A stretch of DNA of 64,000 nt from JAAFJU01 sp043764895 (GTDB lineage Bacteria; Cyanobacteriota; Cyanobacteriia; Leptolyngbyales; Leptolyngbyaceae), in contig JAYUJY010000142.1 in assembly GCA_043764895.1 (NCBI GenBank), positions 1 through 64,000 on the forward strand. The letters run 5' to 3'. The translations under genes and the position numbers were made by a program. The notes under the pieces were generated by a model. The model was not told the origin of the DNA and did no database searches. It was given only the letters and a program-made list of their open reading frames with translations. Positions 9,040 through 17,454 of the stretch are shown one piece after another; position 1 is the stretch's first letter, and the number at the start of each line of letters is the position of its first letter.

Positions 9040-10239
9040 ATGAAAATTTTGGTTTTGACTTGGGAATTTCCGCCCCGCATTGTCGGTGGGATTGCTCGTC
9101 ACGTTGCCGAGCTTTATCCAGAACTGCACGAACTAAACCATGAGATTCATCTCCTGACCGTGCAGTCGGGCGACCTATTGAGCTATGAAATGGTGGAGGG
9201 CATTCACATCCATCGCATTACTGTGGGCGAAAGCAAGAGCTTTTTCCATTGGATTGGGCAGATGAATGAACGCATGGGCGCGTATGGAGGTGACTTGATC
9301 CAAATTCAAGATGCTGAAAGTCCGCAATTTGACCTGATTCATGCCCATGATTGGCTGGTTGGCGATGCGGCGATCGCCCTTAAGTACCGCTTCAAAATAC
9401 CGCTGATTTCCACCATTCACGCCACTGAATATGGTCGAAACAACGGCATCCACACCGACATCCAATGCCACGTTCATTACCAAGAAAATCGACTAGCCCA
9501 TGAATCTTGGCGCGTCATTGTGTGTAGCCAATACATGAAGCGCGAGGTCACCCATTCGCTCCACACACCCGAGGACAAAATTGATGTGATCTACAACGGC
9601 ATCCGCCCCGAGAAGAAACGAGTGAGCAGCAGCTTCGACCTGCATGGCTTTCGCAACCAGTTTGCTCGCGATGATGAAAAAATTGTCTACTATGTCGGAC
9701 GGATTACCTATGAAAAAGGAATTCGCAATCTGCTCCAAGCCGCGCCACAGGTTATTTGGACCATGGGCGGCAAGGTGAAATTTGTGATTATCGGCGGCGG
9801 CAACACGGAGAGTTTACAGCGGCTCACCTGGGATCTGGAGATTCAACAAAGCTGCTTGTTTACCGGATTTATGCCTGACTCGGACCTGGATACTTTTCAG
9901 GCGATCGCAAGCTGTGCTGTTTTCCCAAGCCTCTATGAACCCTTCGGCATTGTTGCATTAGAAAGTTTTGCGGCTCGGGTTCCGGTGGTCGTGTCCAATA
10001 CGGGCGGAATGCCGGAAGTGGTAAAACATGGCCAGACCGGGATGATCGCTGAAGTGAACAATTCAGATTCGATTGCCTTTAGTATTTTAGAAATCCTCAA
10101 AAACCCAGACTATGCCAACAGGCTGGTGGAAAATGCCTATCAGGATTTGTTGCAGCGATTTAGTTGGGTCCAACTTGCGCATCAAACGGAGCAAGTCTAT
10201 CAGCAGGTCGCCGAGGAACGATCGCACACGGATTGGTGA
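9040..10239 (+). CDS. glycosyltransferase family 4 (starch/glycogen synthase-like)
   Basis: About 399 residues of GT-B fold. The start MKILVLTWEFPPRIVGGIARHV is the typical acceptor-side loop of GT4 enzymes. The C-terminal half carries YVGRITYEKG and the donor-site motif EPFGIVALE (E-x7-E, about residues 302-310), followed by NTGGMPEVV. It should transfer a sugar from a nucleotide-sugar donor. Homologues with this N-terminus are often annotated glycogen synthase-like, but GT4 members also make exopolysaccharides and glycolipids, so the acceptor is open. No signal peptide is visible. rnc follows after 69 bases on the same strand. Confidence 0.9.
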   Translation: MKILVLTWEFPPRIVGGIARHVAELYPELHELNHEIHLLTVQSGDLLSYEMVEGIHIHRITVGESKSFFHWIGQMNERMGAYGGDLIQIQDAESPQFDLIHAHDWLVGDAAIALKYRFKIPLISTIHATEYGRNNGIHTDIQCHVHYQENRLAHESWRVIVCSQYMKREVTHSLHTPEDKIDVIYNGIRPEKKRVSSSFDLHGFRNQFARDDEKIVYYVGRITYEKGIRNLLQAAPQVIWTMGGKVKFVIIGGGNTESLQRLTWDLEIQQSCLFTGFMPDSDLDTFQAIASCAVFPSLYEPFGIVALESFAARVPVVVSNTGGMPEVVKHGQTGMIAEVNNSDSIAFSILEILKNPDYANRLVENAYQDLLQRFSWVQLAHQTEQVYQQVAEERSHTDW

Positions 10240-10308
10240 AACTACCTCTAAAATAGAAGGATTCGATCGTCTGTATAAAGCCTCCATAACCCTGTTGTTA
10301 TCGTTATC

Positions 10309-10989
10309 ATGTCTGCGCTCCACCATCTTCCCCACTTCAAAAACGTTGCCTTCTTTGAGCAGTCAATGATGCATCGTTCCTATGCCAATGAGATTGGGCA
10401 GCCCGAGATGAGCAATGAACGGCTAGAGTTTCTGGGCGATTGTGTGCTGAACTTCGTGACTGGGGATTTCCTGTATGAATATTTTCCGGGCAAGAATGAA
10501 GGGGATTTGACGACGTTGCGGGCGGCGATGGTAAATGAAGCACAGGTGGCCGAGTATGCGGTGGCGCTGGGTTTGGCGCAGCATTTAAAAATTGGGAAGG
10601 GTGCAAAACGCGATCGAGTCCAGGAGCGATCGAGCGTGTTGAGCAGTACGTTTGAGGCGTTGATTGGGGCTTATTATTTGGACTGTGAGGGCGAAATTGA
10701 GGCCATTCGGATTTATCTCGAACCCCTGTTTGAATCGGTGGTCGATCGATTGGCTGAGACTGCGCCTCGGGTCAATTACAAAAGCTTGCTTCAGAACTAC
10801 GCCCAAGTCGAACACCAGCAAATGCCCACCTATGCGATCGTCTCTTCCACCGGACCCGATCATGCTAAAGCGTTTGTCTGTGAGGTGTTGATTCGGGGAA
10901 TGCTCTACGGTCGGGGTTCAGGGAACAGTAAACAAATTGCGGAAAAAGCAGCGGCTCAGGATGCTTTAAGACAAATTGAGCAAAATTAG
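10309..10989 (+). CDS. rnc: ribonuclease III
   Basis: About 226 residues. The RNase III signature NERLEFLGDCVLNFV is at about residues 35-49 and supplies the catalytic acidic residues. The second acidic cluster FEALIGAYYLD is near residues 116-126. A double-stranded RNA-binding domain occupies about residues 155-224, with its lysine-rich AEKAAAQDALRQI end. The enzyme cleaves double-stranded RNA during rRNA processing and RNA turnover. Cyanobacteria often carry more than one rnc-like gene, and this is the full-length kind with a dsRBD. Synonymous choice switches from G-rich to A/C-rich on the plus strand at about 10.76 kb within the gene. Confidence 0.95.
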   Translation: MSALHHLPHFKNVAFFEQSMMHRSYANEIGQPEMSNERLEFLGDCVLNFVTGDFLYEYFPGKNEGDLTTLRAAMVNEAQVAEYAVALGLAQHLKIGKGAKRDRVQERSSVLSSTFEALIGAYYLDCEGEIEAIRIYLEPLFESVVDRLAETAPRVNYKSLLQNYAQVEHQQMPTYAIVSSTGPDHAKAFVCEVLIRGMLYGRGSGNSKQIAEKAAAQDALRQIEQN

Positions 10990-11072
10990 AGTAGGACCGT
11001 GCTTCCGTTAGGCGCTGCGTTGGGTTGGGCATTCTGAAGCTACCGAACTCATTCGCTTGTTTATCACGCTCT

Positions 11073-11909
11073 ATGATCTCTTCAAACGCCAGCTATTGCT
11101 TTTGCACCTTGGCTCTAGGCCATAACTATTGCAATCTTGCACTCACGTTAGCTCAAGACTTGGCTCAATACGCGCCGTCGATTCAAATCGTGATCCTCAC
11201 CGATCGGCCCCAAGCCTTTCAACACTGTCCAAATGTGTTGGCCTTTGAGCATCATCAACAAACGCTGGGCTGTTACCACGATAAGCAGTTTGTGCTGAAG
11301 CGATCGATCGGTTTGTTTGAAGCCTGTGTTTTTGTAGATGCGGACATGCGAATTCTGGCTCCGATTCCCGCTGATCTGGTCTGGCAACCGGGCATTACGG
11401 CCAAGATTGTGTGGGCTAATATTGCCAAGCACTGTCAGAATGAATCTGAGATTGGGTTGCTGCGTAAAGTGTCACAGAAACTAGGACTGAAGCTAGAAGA
11501 CATTAGCTTTGTCCATGAGTGTTTATTTGTGGTGGCGCGGGATCAGGGAAAGGAGCTGGAATTTTTAGACCAATGGGCCAAGATATCGGCCTATTTGGAA
11601 CTGTGGGGACTCTGCCGAGGGGAGGGCAATACGATTGGGTTAGCGGCTGCTAAGGTGGGGTTGACCATTCGCCGCGATGAGCTAGAGCAAATTTGCTTCT
11701 TTAAAGATAAACTTGCATCTTCAGCGGCGGGTCCAATGGCCCAAGCGCAACGTGCCCAACTCTTGGCCCACCAAAAAGCATTGGAATACCCCGATCGATC
11801 GTTGTTTGTCCGGGTGATTGGCAAACTCAGAAAGGTGATTTACTATCAAGTCCGCTTGATGGGATTGCGCATCGCGTCGCTCAAGAACATTGAGTTTTAC
11901 TACCGCTAA
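11073..11909 (+). CDS. putative glycosyltransferase-like protein (GT-A, DxD)
   Basis: About 278 residues from ATG 11073; an in-frame upstream start at 11025 adds 16 residues of unlikely sequence. The N-terminal part (ALGHNYCNLALTLAQDLAQ ... IVILTD) and the motif FVDADMRIL, which contains a DxD, resemble GT-A glycosyltransferases that bind a nucleotide-sugar through a divalent metal. I do not recognise a specific family and give no substrate. The gene follows rnc on the same strand after 83 bases, and its 3' end overlaps the convergent aldolase gene by 4 bases. Confidence 0.7.
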   Translation: MISSNASYCFCTLALGHNYCNLALTLAQDLAQYAPSIQIVILTDRPQAFQHCPNVLAFEHHQQTLGCYHDKQFVLKRSIGLFEACVFVDADMRILAPIPADLVWQPGITAKIVWANIAKHCQNESEIGLLRKVSQKLGLKLEDISFVHECLFVVARDQGKELEFLDQWAKISAYLELWGLCRGEGNTIGLAAAKVGLTIRRDELEQICFFKDKLASSAAGPMAQAQRAQLLAHQKALEYPDRSLFVRVIGKLRKVIYYQVRLMGLRIASLKNIEFYYR

Positions 11910-12805
11910 ACGCCACGCCCCACTAACATCCTAGCGTAGGGCGTTTCATGGAGATGCGCTTTATTAGCAGAACCAAACAAGTTTAGCTTTTCAATAATCA
12001 CTTGTTCCATGGCAACGATTGCGCCTGCGGTGATATCTAGCAGATCGGGAAGGGTGTCTCCACATAGGTCCGATTGAAGCGATTGGAGATAGGCTTGCCG
12101 GACTTCGGTATTGACGTTGAACTTACAGACGCCTAACTGAATCGATCGGCTAATCATATCGCCCGGTAATCCTGAGGCACCATGTAACACCAACGGAATA
12201 TCGATTCTTCTCCGGATCTCTGCAAGTCGGGGAAAGTCTAGCTGCGGCGGGCTTTGATATTCGCCATGAATATTCCCAATGGTCACCGCTAACGCATCCA
12301 CTTGGGTCGCGCGGACAAACTCAACCGCTTGGTCAGGATCGGTCATTTTGGCTTCTTTTTCTGCAATGGTCAGCCCATCTTCCGTACCGCTAATGCGCCC
12401 AATTTCGGCCTCAACTACTGCACCATAACCATGGGCCAGTTGAGTCATCTTGCGCGTAAATTCCAAGTTTTCGGCGTAGGGCATTGGCGATCCATCGGCC
12501 ATAATCGATCGCACTCCCGCCGCTAAAGTCGTCTGAATATCCTGAACTGAAGTACTGTGGTCAAGATGAACGGCGATCGGCACGGTTGATTCGGCTGCCG
12601 CTGTCAAACACAGGGCGATTAGCGGCGACTGTCCATACTTTAGGGCACTCGGATGGAGTTGTAACATGGCAGGACTTCGCAAGGATTCTGCGGCATTGAT
12701 CACCGCTTTTACTCCTTCGAGGTTATAGACATTGAAAGCACCGATCGCATAGCTATTCCGTCTTGCGGTTTCTAGTAATTCCTGAGTCGAACTGAGCATA
12801 GACAC
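11906..12805 (-). CDS. class II fructose/tagatose-bisphosphate aldolase family protein
   Basis: About 299 residues. The class II aldolase pattern is clear: AIGAFNVYNLEG near the N-terminus, HLDHS at about residues 80-84 (first zinc-binding His and catalytic Asp), EAEIGRISGTEDG, the second metal motif GNIHGEY and LHGASG with the third histidine. The C-terminus has KFNVNTEVR for phosphate binding. The enzyme catalyses reversible aldol cleavage of a sugar bisphosphate. Length and motifs are closer to the KbaY/GatY (tagatose) branch than to the long cyanobacterial FbaA, so the physiological substrate is unsure. The gene stands alone, convergent with the glycosyltransferase-like gene. Confidence 0.9.
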   Translation of the reverse strand: MSMLSSTQELLETARRNSYAIGAFNVYNLEGVKAVINAAESLRSPAMLQLHPSALKYGQSPLIALCLTAAAESTVPIAVHLDHSTSVQDIQTTLAAGVRSIMADGSPMPYAENLEFTRKMTQLAHGYGAVVEAEIGRISGTEDGLTIAEKEAKMTDPDQAVEFVRATQVDALAVTIGNIHGEYQSPPQLDFPRLAEIRRRIDIPLVLHGASGLPGDMISRSIQLGVCKFNVNTEVRQAYLQSLQSDLCGDTLPDLLDITAGAIVAMEQVIIEKLNLFGSANKAHLHETPYARMLVGRGV

Positions 12806-12947
12806 CTTTAAAGTACTTCAGAAATGTTGCAAAAAATGCCTTAGTATTTTCCACGATCGCCAGACTTATATTCGCATATCGTTAGGATTTTTACCCGATC
12901 GGGGAATCGCTTAATCAATTCCCCGATCGGAATGAACGCGATTGACT

Positions 12948-13799
12948 CTATCTACTCATACAGGAAGCTTTAGGAGTTGAGGGCCGATTGAGGACGACGG
13001 GATTAAAGTCGGTAAGATCGAGTTTGGCTTGGTAGTAATGACCTGGTTTGGCGGCTTTTTTGGGTTCCCAGGATCCCACTTGGAGGTAGCCGGAGGGATG
13101 CCAGGAGAAGAGCTTAGGGCTAGTGCGGCCAAGTCCATCTTCGGGGTAGGCCATTCCAGTAAGGTTATTGCCTTCAATGTTGCCTTCGACGCAGATGGAC
13201 TGGTTGTCTATGGGGGCAAAGCTTCCGGTAATTTTATTGCTTTTTTTCGTAAAGATGTAAAGCACGCCGCCTGCTTTTAGGAGAGCGTCGTCAGTCATTT
13301 TACGATCGGGGGAAGTGACCTTTCCGCTCCAGTAGCTATAGGTGCCGTCGGGGAGTTCAGCGATCGATTTGGGTGTGCTGCTGTTTTTGCTGCTGCCGTT
13401 TGTGCAGGTGAGGAGATCATTGGCGACTTTAAAGCCTTTTTCGGGTTTGAATCCGATCAGTTCGGTGTAGAGCGATGTGTTGGCGAGGAGAATTTCGCGG
13501 GCAGTGGCGATCGGCGTGCCATAGAGAACCACGGTCCGAGTGGTCGCTATGGTGGCGCGGCGGTTGCCTCCGAAGGTGCCTGCATTGGACGGGAAGCTGT
13601 CGTAAGTCATGACGGTATCGGCGTCGATTTGCTTCAAGGTCAAGGCGTTGCGCATTCCGATCGGGCTAGCGCCTTTACTGGCGTCAATGGTGCAGGTGGT
13701 CGTAGCCGCCATAGGAAACATCACGGGAACAGCCATCGCGGGAGCTTGGACGGCGGCGAAGAAAGCGGCGATCGGTAAGATGAAAATTTGTTTTTTCAT
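12948..13799 (-). CDS. hypothetical secreted protein
   Basis: About 283 residues; family not recognised. It has a clear Sec signal peptide: KK followed by a hydrophobic core (IFILPIAAFFAAVQ) and a cleavage-like APAMA-V at about residue 23. The mature part has at least four cysteines (CTIDASKG, LLTCTNG, ICVEGN, SCMSR), consistent with disulphides in the periplasm or outside the cell. It contains a YSYWSGKVTSPDR-type stretch seen as short conserved blocks in some cyanobacterial exported proteins. The gene is isolated, with a decayed repeat element just upstream. Confidence 0.7.
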   Translation of the reverse strand: MKKQIFILPIAAFFAAVQAPAMAVPVMFPMAATTTCTIDASKGASPIGMRNALTLKQIDADTVMTYDSFPSNAGTFGGNRRATIATTRTVVLYGTPIATAREILLANTSLYTELIGFKPEKGFKVANDLLTCTNGSSKNSSTPKSIAELPDGTYSYWSGKVTSPDRKMTDDALLKAGGVLYIFTKKSNKITGSFAPIDNQSICVEGNIEGNNLTGMAYPEDGLGRTSPKLFSWHPSGYLQVGSWEPKKAAKPGHYYQAKLDLTDFNPVVLNRPSTPKASCMSR

Positions 13800-13818
13800 G
13801 ATGTCAGTATAGATCTCA

Positions 13819-13940
13819 GTTGGGTTTAGGGCATAGCAAGCTGTGCCCCTACAGATCTATCTTTTCAGAGCATGTAGGGGTTTGGCTCGCCGAACCCTAA
13901 ACCCAACGAAGAAGCGATCAATGCGACTCTTATTTTGATT
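13819..13940. repeat. MITE-like element, copy A (internal part only)
   Basis: Contains the inner inverted repeat of the family: GTTGGGTTTAGGGCATAGC ... CTGTGCCCCTACA, then TGTAGGGGTTTGGCTCGCC ... CTAAACCCAACGAAGAAG and the conserved tail ATCAATGCGACTCTTATTTTGATTG. The outer GCGGCGTAAATAAGCC termini present in copies B and C are missing, so this copy is truncated on both sides. It abuts the dehydrogenase pseudogene. Confidence 0.8.
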
Positions 13941-13944
13941 GATC

Positions 13945-14178
13945 TCAATAAAGGGCTAGTGACGCAGTTTCAAGCTGGGGATGAAGTCTTTAGTGACATC
14001 TCTGAATGTGGGTTTGGAGCCTTTGCAGAGTATGTTTGTGTGCCGCAAGACGCATTGGTCATTAAACCTGAAAATATTACCTTTGAACAAGTACCAATTT
14101 TGACGAGAAAAAGTTCCGATCGCCATTCGCTACGTTGAAGAACGACAGGTTCGGGAAAAAGTTGCGATTAGTATTTAA
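13945..14178 (+). pseudogene. zinc-type alcohol dehydrogenase/quinone reductase (MDR) remnant
   Basis: Two pieces of a medium-chain dehydrogenase/reductase survive. The first (frame of 13935, ending near 14104) reads VTQFQAGDEVFSD ... GAFAEYVCVPQDALVIKPEN, the family's GroES-like domain. The second (from about 14119, different frame) reads IAIRYVEERQVREKVAISI and stops at 14178, exactly the usual extreme C-terminus. The Rossmann domain between them is gone and the frames do not match, so the gene is dead. The 5' end stops at MITE copy A, suggesting that element insertion or recombination destroyed the start. Confidence 0.85.
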
Positions 14179-14238
14179 TCAGAATCCTGAATAAATCAAG
14201 GCTGCAACCTTAACATCGGGTCACAACTCTGAAAGTCC

Positions 14239-15066
14239 CTATTGATACTGCTCCAGAAAATCCAACGCTTGATTTCGGAGTTCGTAGTATTCTGTGGATT
14301 CTCGGAGTTCCTGAGGATTGCGCGGACGAGGCAGAGGAATGTCGAGAATTTTGCCAATCTTTGCGCTCGGACTATTCGTCATCATCACGACTCGATCGGA
14401 CATAAAGATCGCTTCATCCACATCATGGGTAATCATCATCACGGCTTGAGGATTATTACCCCAAATTTCGAGCACGTCTTGTTGTAACTTAGGCCGAGTT
14501 AATGCATCCAACGCACCAAAGGGTTCATCCAGCAGGAGCATCTTAGGACGAGTGGCTAGCGCGCGTGCGACGCCTACCCGCTGCTTCATACCCCCTGATA
14601 GTTCATCGGGATATTTATCGGCGGCGGCGGTGAGTCTGACCATTTCGATATGCTCATTCACGATGGAAATTTTGTCGGCTCGGCTAGCCGTTTTGAACAC
14701 TTCATCGACCGCCATACGAATATTTTCTCGGACGGTTAGCCACGGCAGTAAGGCATAGCCCTGAAACACCATCATCCGCTCTGCGCCCGGTTTGCGAATT
14801 GCTTTACCTTCTAGGGTGACTAAACCAGAGGTGGCTTGCTCTAGCCCTGCGACAATCCGCATTAGGGTTGACTTGCCACAACCTGAATGACCAATCACCG
14901 AGACATATTCCTTTTCGCCGATCGTCATATCGATTCCGCCAAGGACCACAGACTGACTGCCATCCGGTTTTGGATAGGTCTTGATGATATTGGTGATCTC
15001 TAAAAATGCTTTCGCGCCGGATGAATCGATCGTGCCAGCGTTCAGGGAGGGTGCAGAGTAGGTCAT
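14239..15066 (-). CDS. ABC importer ATP-binding protein (NrtD/SsuB/TauB type)
   Basis: About 275 residues from ATG 15066; a longer in-frame start at 15105 overlaps the upstream gene and is less likely. Walker A is GHSGCGKST, the signature is LSGGMKQRVGVARAL and Walker B is MLLLDEPFGALDALTR, with the H-loop in MITHDVDEA. The sequence is of the nitrate/sulfonate/taurine importer class. It energises uptake by the permease and binding protein encoded directly upstream on the same strand. It has no fused binding domain, so it corresponds to NrtD/CmpD rather than NrtC/CmpC. Confidence 0.92.
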   Translation of the reverse strand: MTYSAPSLNAGTIDSSGAKAFLEITNIIKTYPKPDGSQSVVLGGIDMTIGEKEYVSVIGHSGCGKSTLMRIVAGLEQATSGLVTLEGKAIRKPGAERMMVFQGYALLPWLTVRENIRMAVDEVFKTASRADKISIVNEHIEMVRLTAAADKYPDELSGGMKQRVGVARALATRPKMLLLDEPFGALDALTRPKLQQDVLEIWGNNPQAVMMITHDVDEAIFMSDRVVMMTNSPSAKIGKILDIPLPRPRNPQELRESTEYYELRNQALDFLEQYQ

Positions 15067-15101
15067 AACGTTTCCTGGATTCAAAGATAGAATAGAGCAA
15101 T

Positions 15102-16514
15102 TCAAGAGAAAAAATAAGATTTAGGCGCGTTAGCACGAATGTCAAAGCTAGTTAGATAGCCAACGGGATCGCTTGGATCAAAGCGTTTACCATCGATAAA
15201 AGCAGTGCTGGGTTCAACTTTATAATCTTCAGATGGACAGTTAATTCCCATCTCACCCGCAATGTCTCGATACAGGTCTGTCCTCCAAGCTTGACGGGCG
15301 ATCGCTTCGGCATTTTTCGGAAATTCAGAAATTTGACCCCATCGGGTGGCCTGGGTCATCAGCCACAAACATTCTGACTGCCACAAGAAGGTGGAGTGGT
15401 TATGGGGAATGGTTGAAATGGAGTCGGGGAGATCGAAGAACAGCGTGGTATCTGCGCTATTAGTCATGCGGGGTTGATGATCAAATCCGCCGTAGTTGTA
15501 GTTTCCCACAATGCCGGGTCGAGTCAGTTTCACCTTCGCTCCAGTAAAAGATCGCTGGGAGATAATGGTGGCGACCTCCTCCCGGTTGGCTGGATTGCTG
15601 CAATACTGACAGGCTTCGATCATGGCTTTAACCAGCGATCGATAGGTTTTGGGATGGTCCTGAATAAAAGATTCACGCACCGCTAACAGTCGATCGGGGT
15701 GCCCTTGCCAAATTTCTCGCCCTTGGGCAAACGTAAAGCCAATGCCCTCATTCCCGACGATCGCACGGGTATTCCAAGGTTCGGCAACCATATACGCTTG
15801 CATCGCACCGATCCGCATATTGCTCACCATTTGTGGTGGCGGTGTAATAATTAACCGCAATGAATCCAGGGGATTTATTCCGGCTGCTGCCACCAGGTAC
15901 CGCACAAAATATTCATAAATGGAGGAACTCAGCACCACCGCCCACACCCGCTCATCCAAAGGGGCCGTTTGCCAATATTGGCGTAAATCTCGTCCAAATG
16001 CCTCTAAATTCCCACCGTAGGTAGACCAGGGACGAATGCCCGCCTCCCATAATTTTCGATTAAACGTAATGGCATTCCCATGGCGATGGATCGTCATGGC
16101 GGCACAGAGAGGCACTTTTCGAGCACCTTCGGCCCCAATGCGGGCATTTGTCACCGCCCCCGATACGACTGGGGAAGCATCGAGTCGCCCAAAAATGACG
16201 CCATCGCGGGAATTGCCCCAACTGGCTTCTCGGCTTAGGGTCACGTTCAATCCGTACTTCTGAAAGAGTCCCTTCTCCCAGGCAATGGCAAAGGGCGCAC
16301 AATCATTCACCGGGACAAACCCGACGGTGATGTTGGGCTTTTCCAGACTGGCCGGATCGACTACTGGATTGGTCATCCATGCAGCGGCGATCGGATTGGG
16401 GGCTTGGGTGAGGGGGCTTGGGGTGAATTGCTGGCGACAGGCGGCCAGTGAGATTGCAGAAGCGGAAGCGGTCAGTCCTTGGAGGAAGACCCGCCTTGTC
16501 CAAGGTTTATACAT
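15102..16514 (-). CDS. ABC importer substrate-binding protein, NrtA/CmpA family
   Basis: About 470 residues. The N-terminus has a twin-arginine-like TRRVFLQG followed by a hydrophobic stretch and a lipobox-like LAAC, so it is probably a lipid-anchored periplasmic protein. The mature part starts KPNITVGFVPVNDCAPFAIA and continues with the NrtA/CmpA/SsuA-like fold, including WGNSRDGVIFGRLDASP and QAYMVAEPWNTRA. Relatives bind nitrate, bicarbonate or cyanate. I cannot decide among these from sequence reading, and no assimilation gene (narB, nirA, cynS) is nearby to help. It lies between the permease and ATPase genes of the same operon. Confidence 0.9.
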   Translation of the reverse strand: MYKPWTRRVFLQGLTASASAISLAACRQQFTPSPLTQAPNPIAAAWMTNPVVDPASLEKPNITVGFVPVNDCAPFAIAWEKGLFQKYGLNVTLSREASWGNSRDGVIFGRLDASPVVSGAVTNARIGAEGARKVPLCAAMTIHRHGNAITFNRKLWEAGIRPWSTYGGNLEAFGRDLRQYWQTAPLDERVWAVVLSSSIYEYFVRYLVAAAGINPLDSLRLIITPPPQMVSNMRIGAMQAYMVAEPWNTRAIVGNEGIGFTFAQGREIWQGHPDRLLAVRESFIQDHPKTYRSLVKAMIEACQYCSNPANREEVATIISQRSFTGAKVKLTRPGIVGNYNYGGFDHQPRMTNSADTTLFFDLPDSISTIPHNHSTFLWQSECLWLMTQATRWGQISEFPKNAEAIARQAWRTDLYRDIAGEMGINCPSEDYKVEPSTAFIDGKRFDPSDPVGYLTSFDIRANAPKSYFFS

Positions 16515-16529
16515 GGAGATCTCTGGAGC

Positions 16530-17321
16530 TTAAGAACGGGCTGGGCGACGAGTGATGACGATTTGGAGTTTAGCCAGAGTGTAATCTAAAATTAGCCCCG
16601 TCAAACCAATCACAAAGACGGCTAAAAACACAGCGCTGACATTCAATCGGTTCCACTCATCCCACACAAAAAAGCCAATCCCAACGCTCCCCGTCAGCAT
16701 TTCGACCGCGACAATCACTAACCAAGCGATGCCCAAACTAATACGCAAGCCCGTAAAAATGTAGGGTAGGGTCGCTGGAAGCACAACCTTAACCAGTTGC
16801 TTCCAGCGCGGCATTTCTAAAACCTGCACGACTTCTAGATATTCTTTCGGGACATTGCTCACGCCTTCCGCTGTATTAATAATGGTGGACCAAAGCGAGG
16901 TGATAAAAATAACAAAGATGGCCGCAGGTTCGGCAGAATTAAAAATAGCGAGGGCGATCGGCAACCACACGAGAGGAGAGACGGGCTTAAAGATCTGGAC
17001 GATCGGATTCAACGCTAGCCCCGCATATTTAGATAACCCAATCCAAAATCCAACCGGAATGGCGACCACTGCTCCCAACAAAAAACCAATGCACACGCGG
17101 CGTAAGCTTTCCAAAAGCATCCAGCCCAGCCCAATATCACCCGGACCACGACGATAAAACGGATTCATCAAAAAATCAATATTTTTGGCAAAGGCTTCTG
17201 GAGGCGTGGGCACCATTTCCTGCCGGAATAGGGCAATCAGCCACCACACCGCAATCACTCCGGCAAACCCAGCCATGGGCAGCAAAATACTGGGTCTAAA
17301 CAAACGGCGGAGGTAAATCAT
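16530..17321 (-). CDS. ABC importer permease, NrtB/CmpB type
   Basis: About 263 residues with roughly six membrane helices. The coupling-loop region EYLEVVQVLEMPRWKQLVKVVLPATLPYIFTGLRISLGIAW is typical of the NrtB/SsuC/TauC permease family that meets the ATPase. It is the first gene of a minus-strand operon, with binding protein 15 bases downstream and ATPase after that. Order permease, binding protein, ATPase differs from the classical nrtABCD order, which may mean a different substrate. The divergent neighbour is a secreted protein. Confidence 0.92.
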   Translation of the reverse strand: MIYLRRLFRPSILLPMAGFAGVIAVWWLIALFRQEMVPTPPEAFAKNIDFLMNPFYRRGPGDIGLGWMLLESLRRVCIGFLLGAVVAIPVGFWIGLSKYAGLALNPIVQIFKPVSPLVWLPIALAIFNSAEPAAIFVIFITSLWSTIINTAEGVSNVPKEYLEVVQVLEMPRWKQLVKVVLPATLPYIFTGLRISLGIAWLVIVAVEMLTGSVGIGFFVWDEWNRLNVSAVFLAVFVIGLTGLILDYTLAKLQIVITRRPARS

Positions 17322-17454
17322 AGAAGTATTGGGATGAAAAACAAACCGTATTCCGCGTCTTCTCGTAGCTCAAACATCCTCCCAGTATAGATTAAGCTGT
17401 ATCAAATTCTGTAACCGGAAACGCGATCGATCGTTCTGTCATTAATCTTGGATT

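Noticed and set aside
14239..17321. Calling the importer a nitrate transporter (nrtBAD)
   Set aside because: Nitrate, bicarbonate, cyanate and sulfonate members look alike by eye, gene order is unusual, and no assimilation gene is adjacent.
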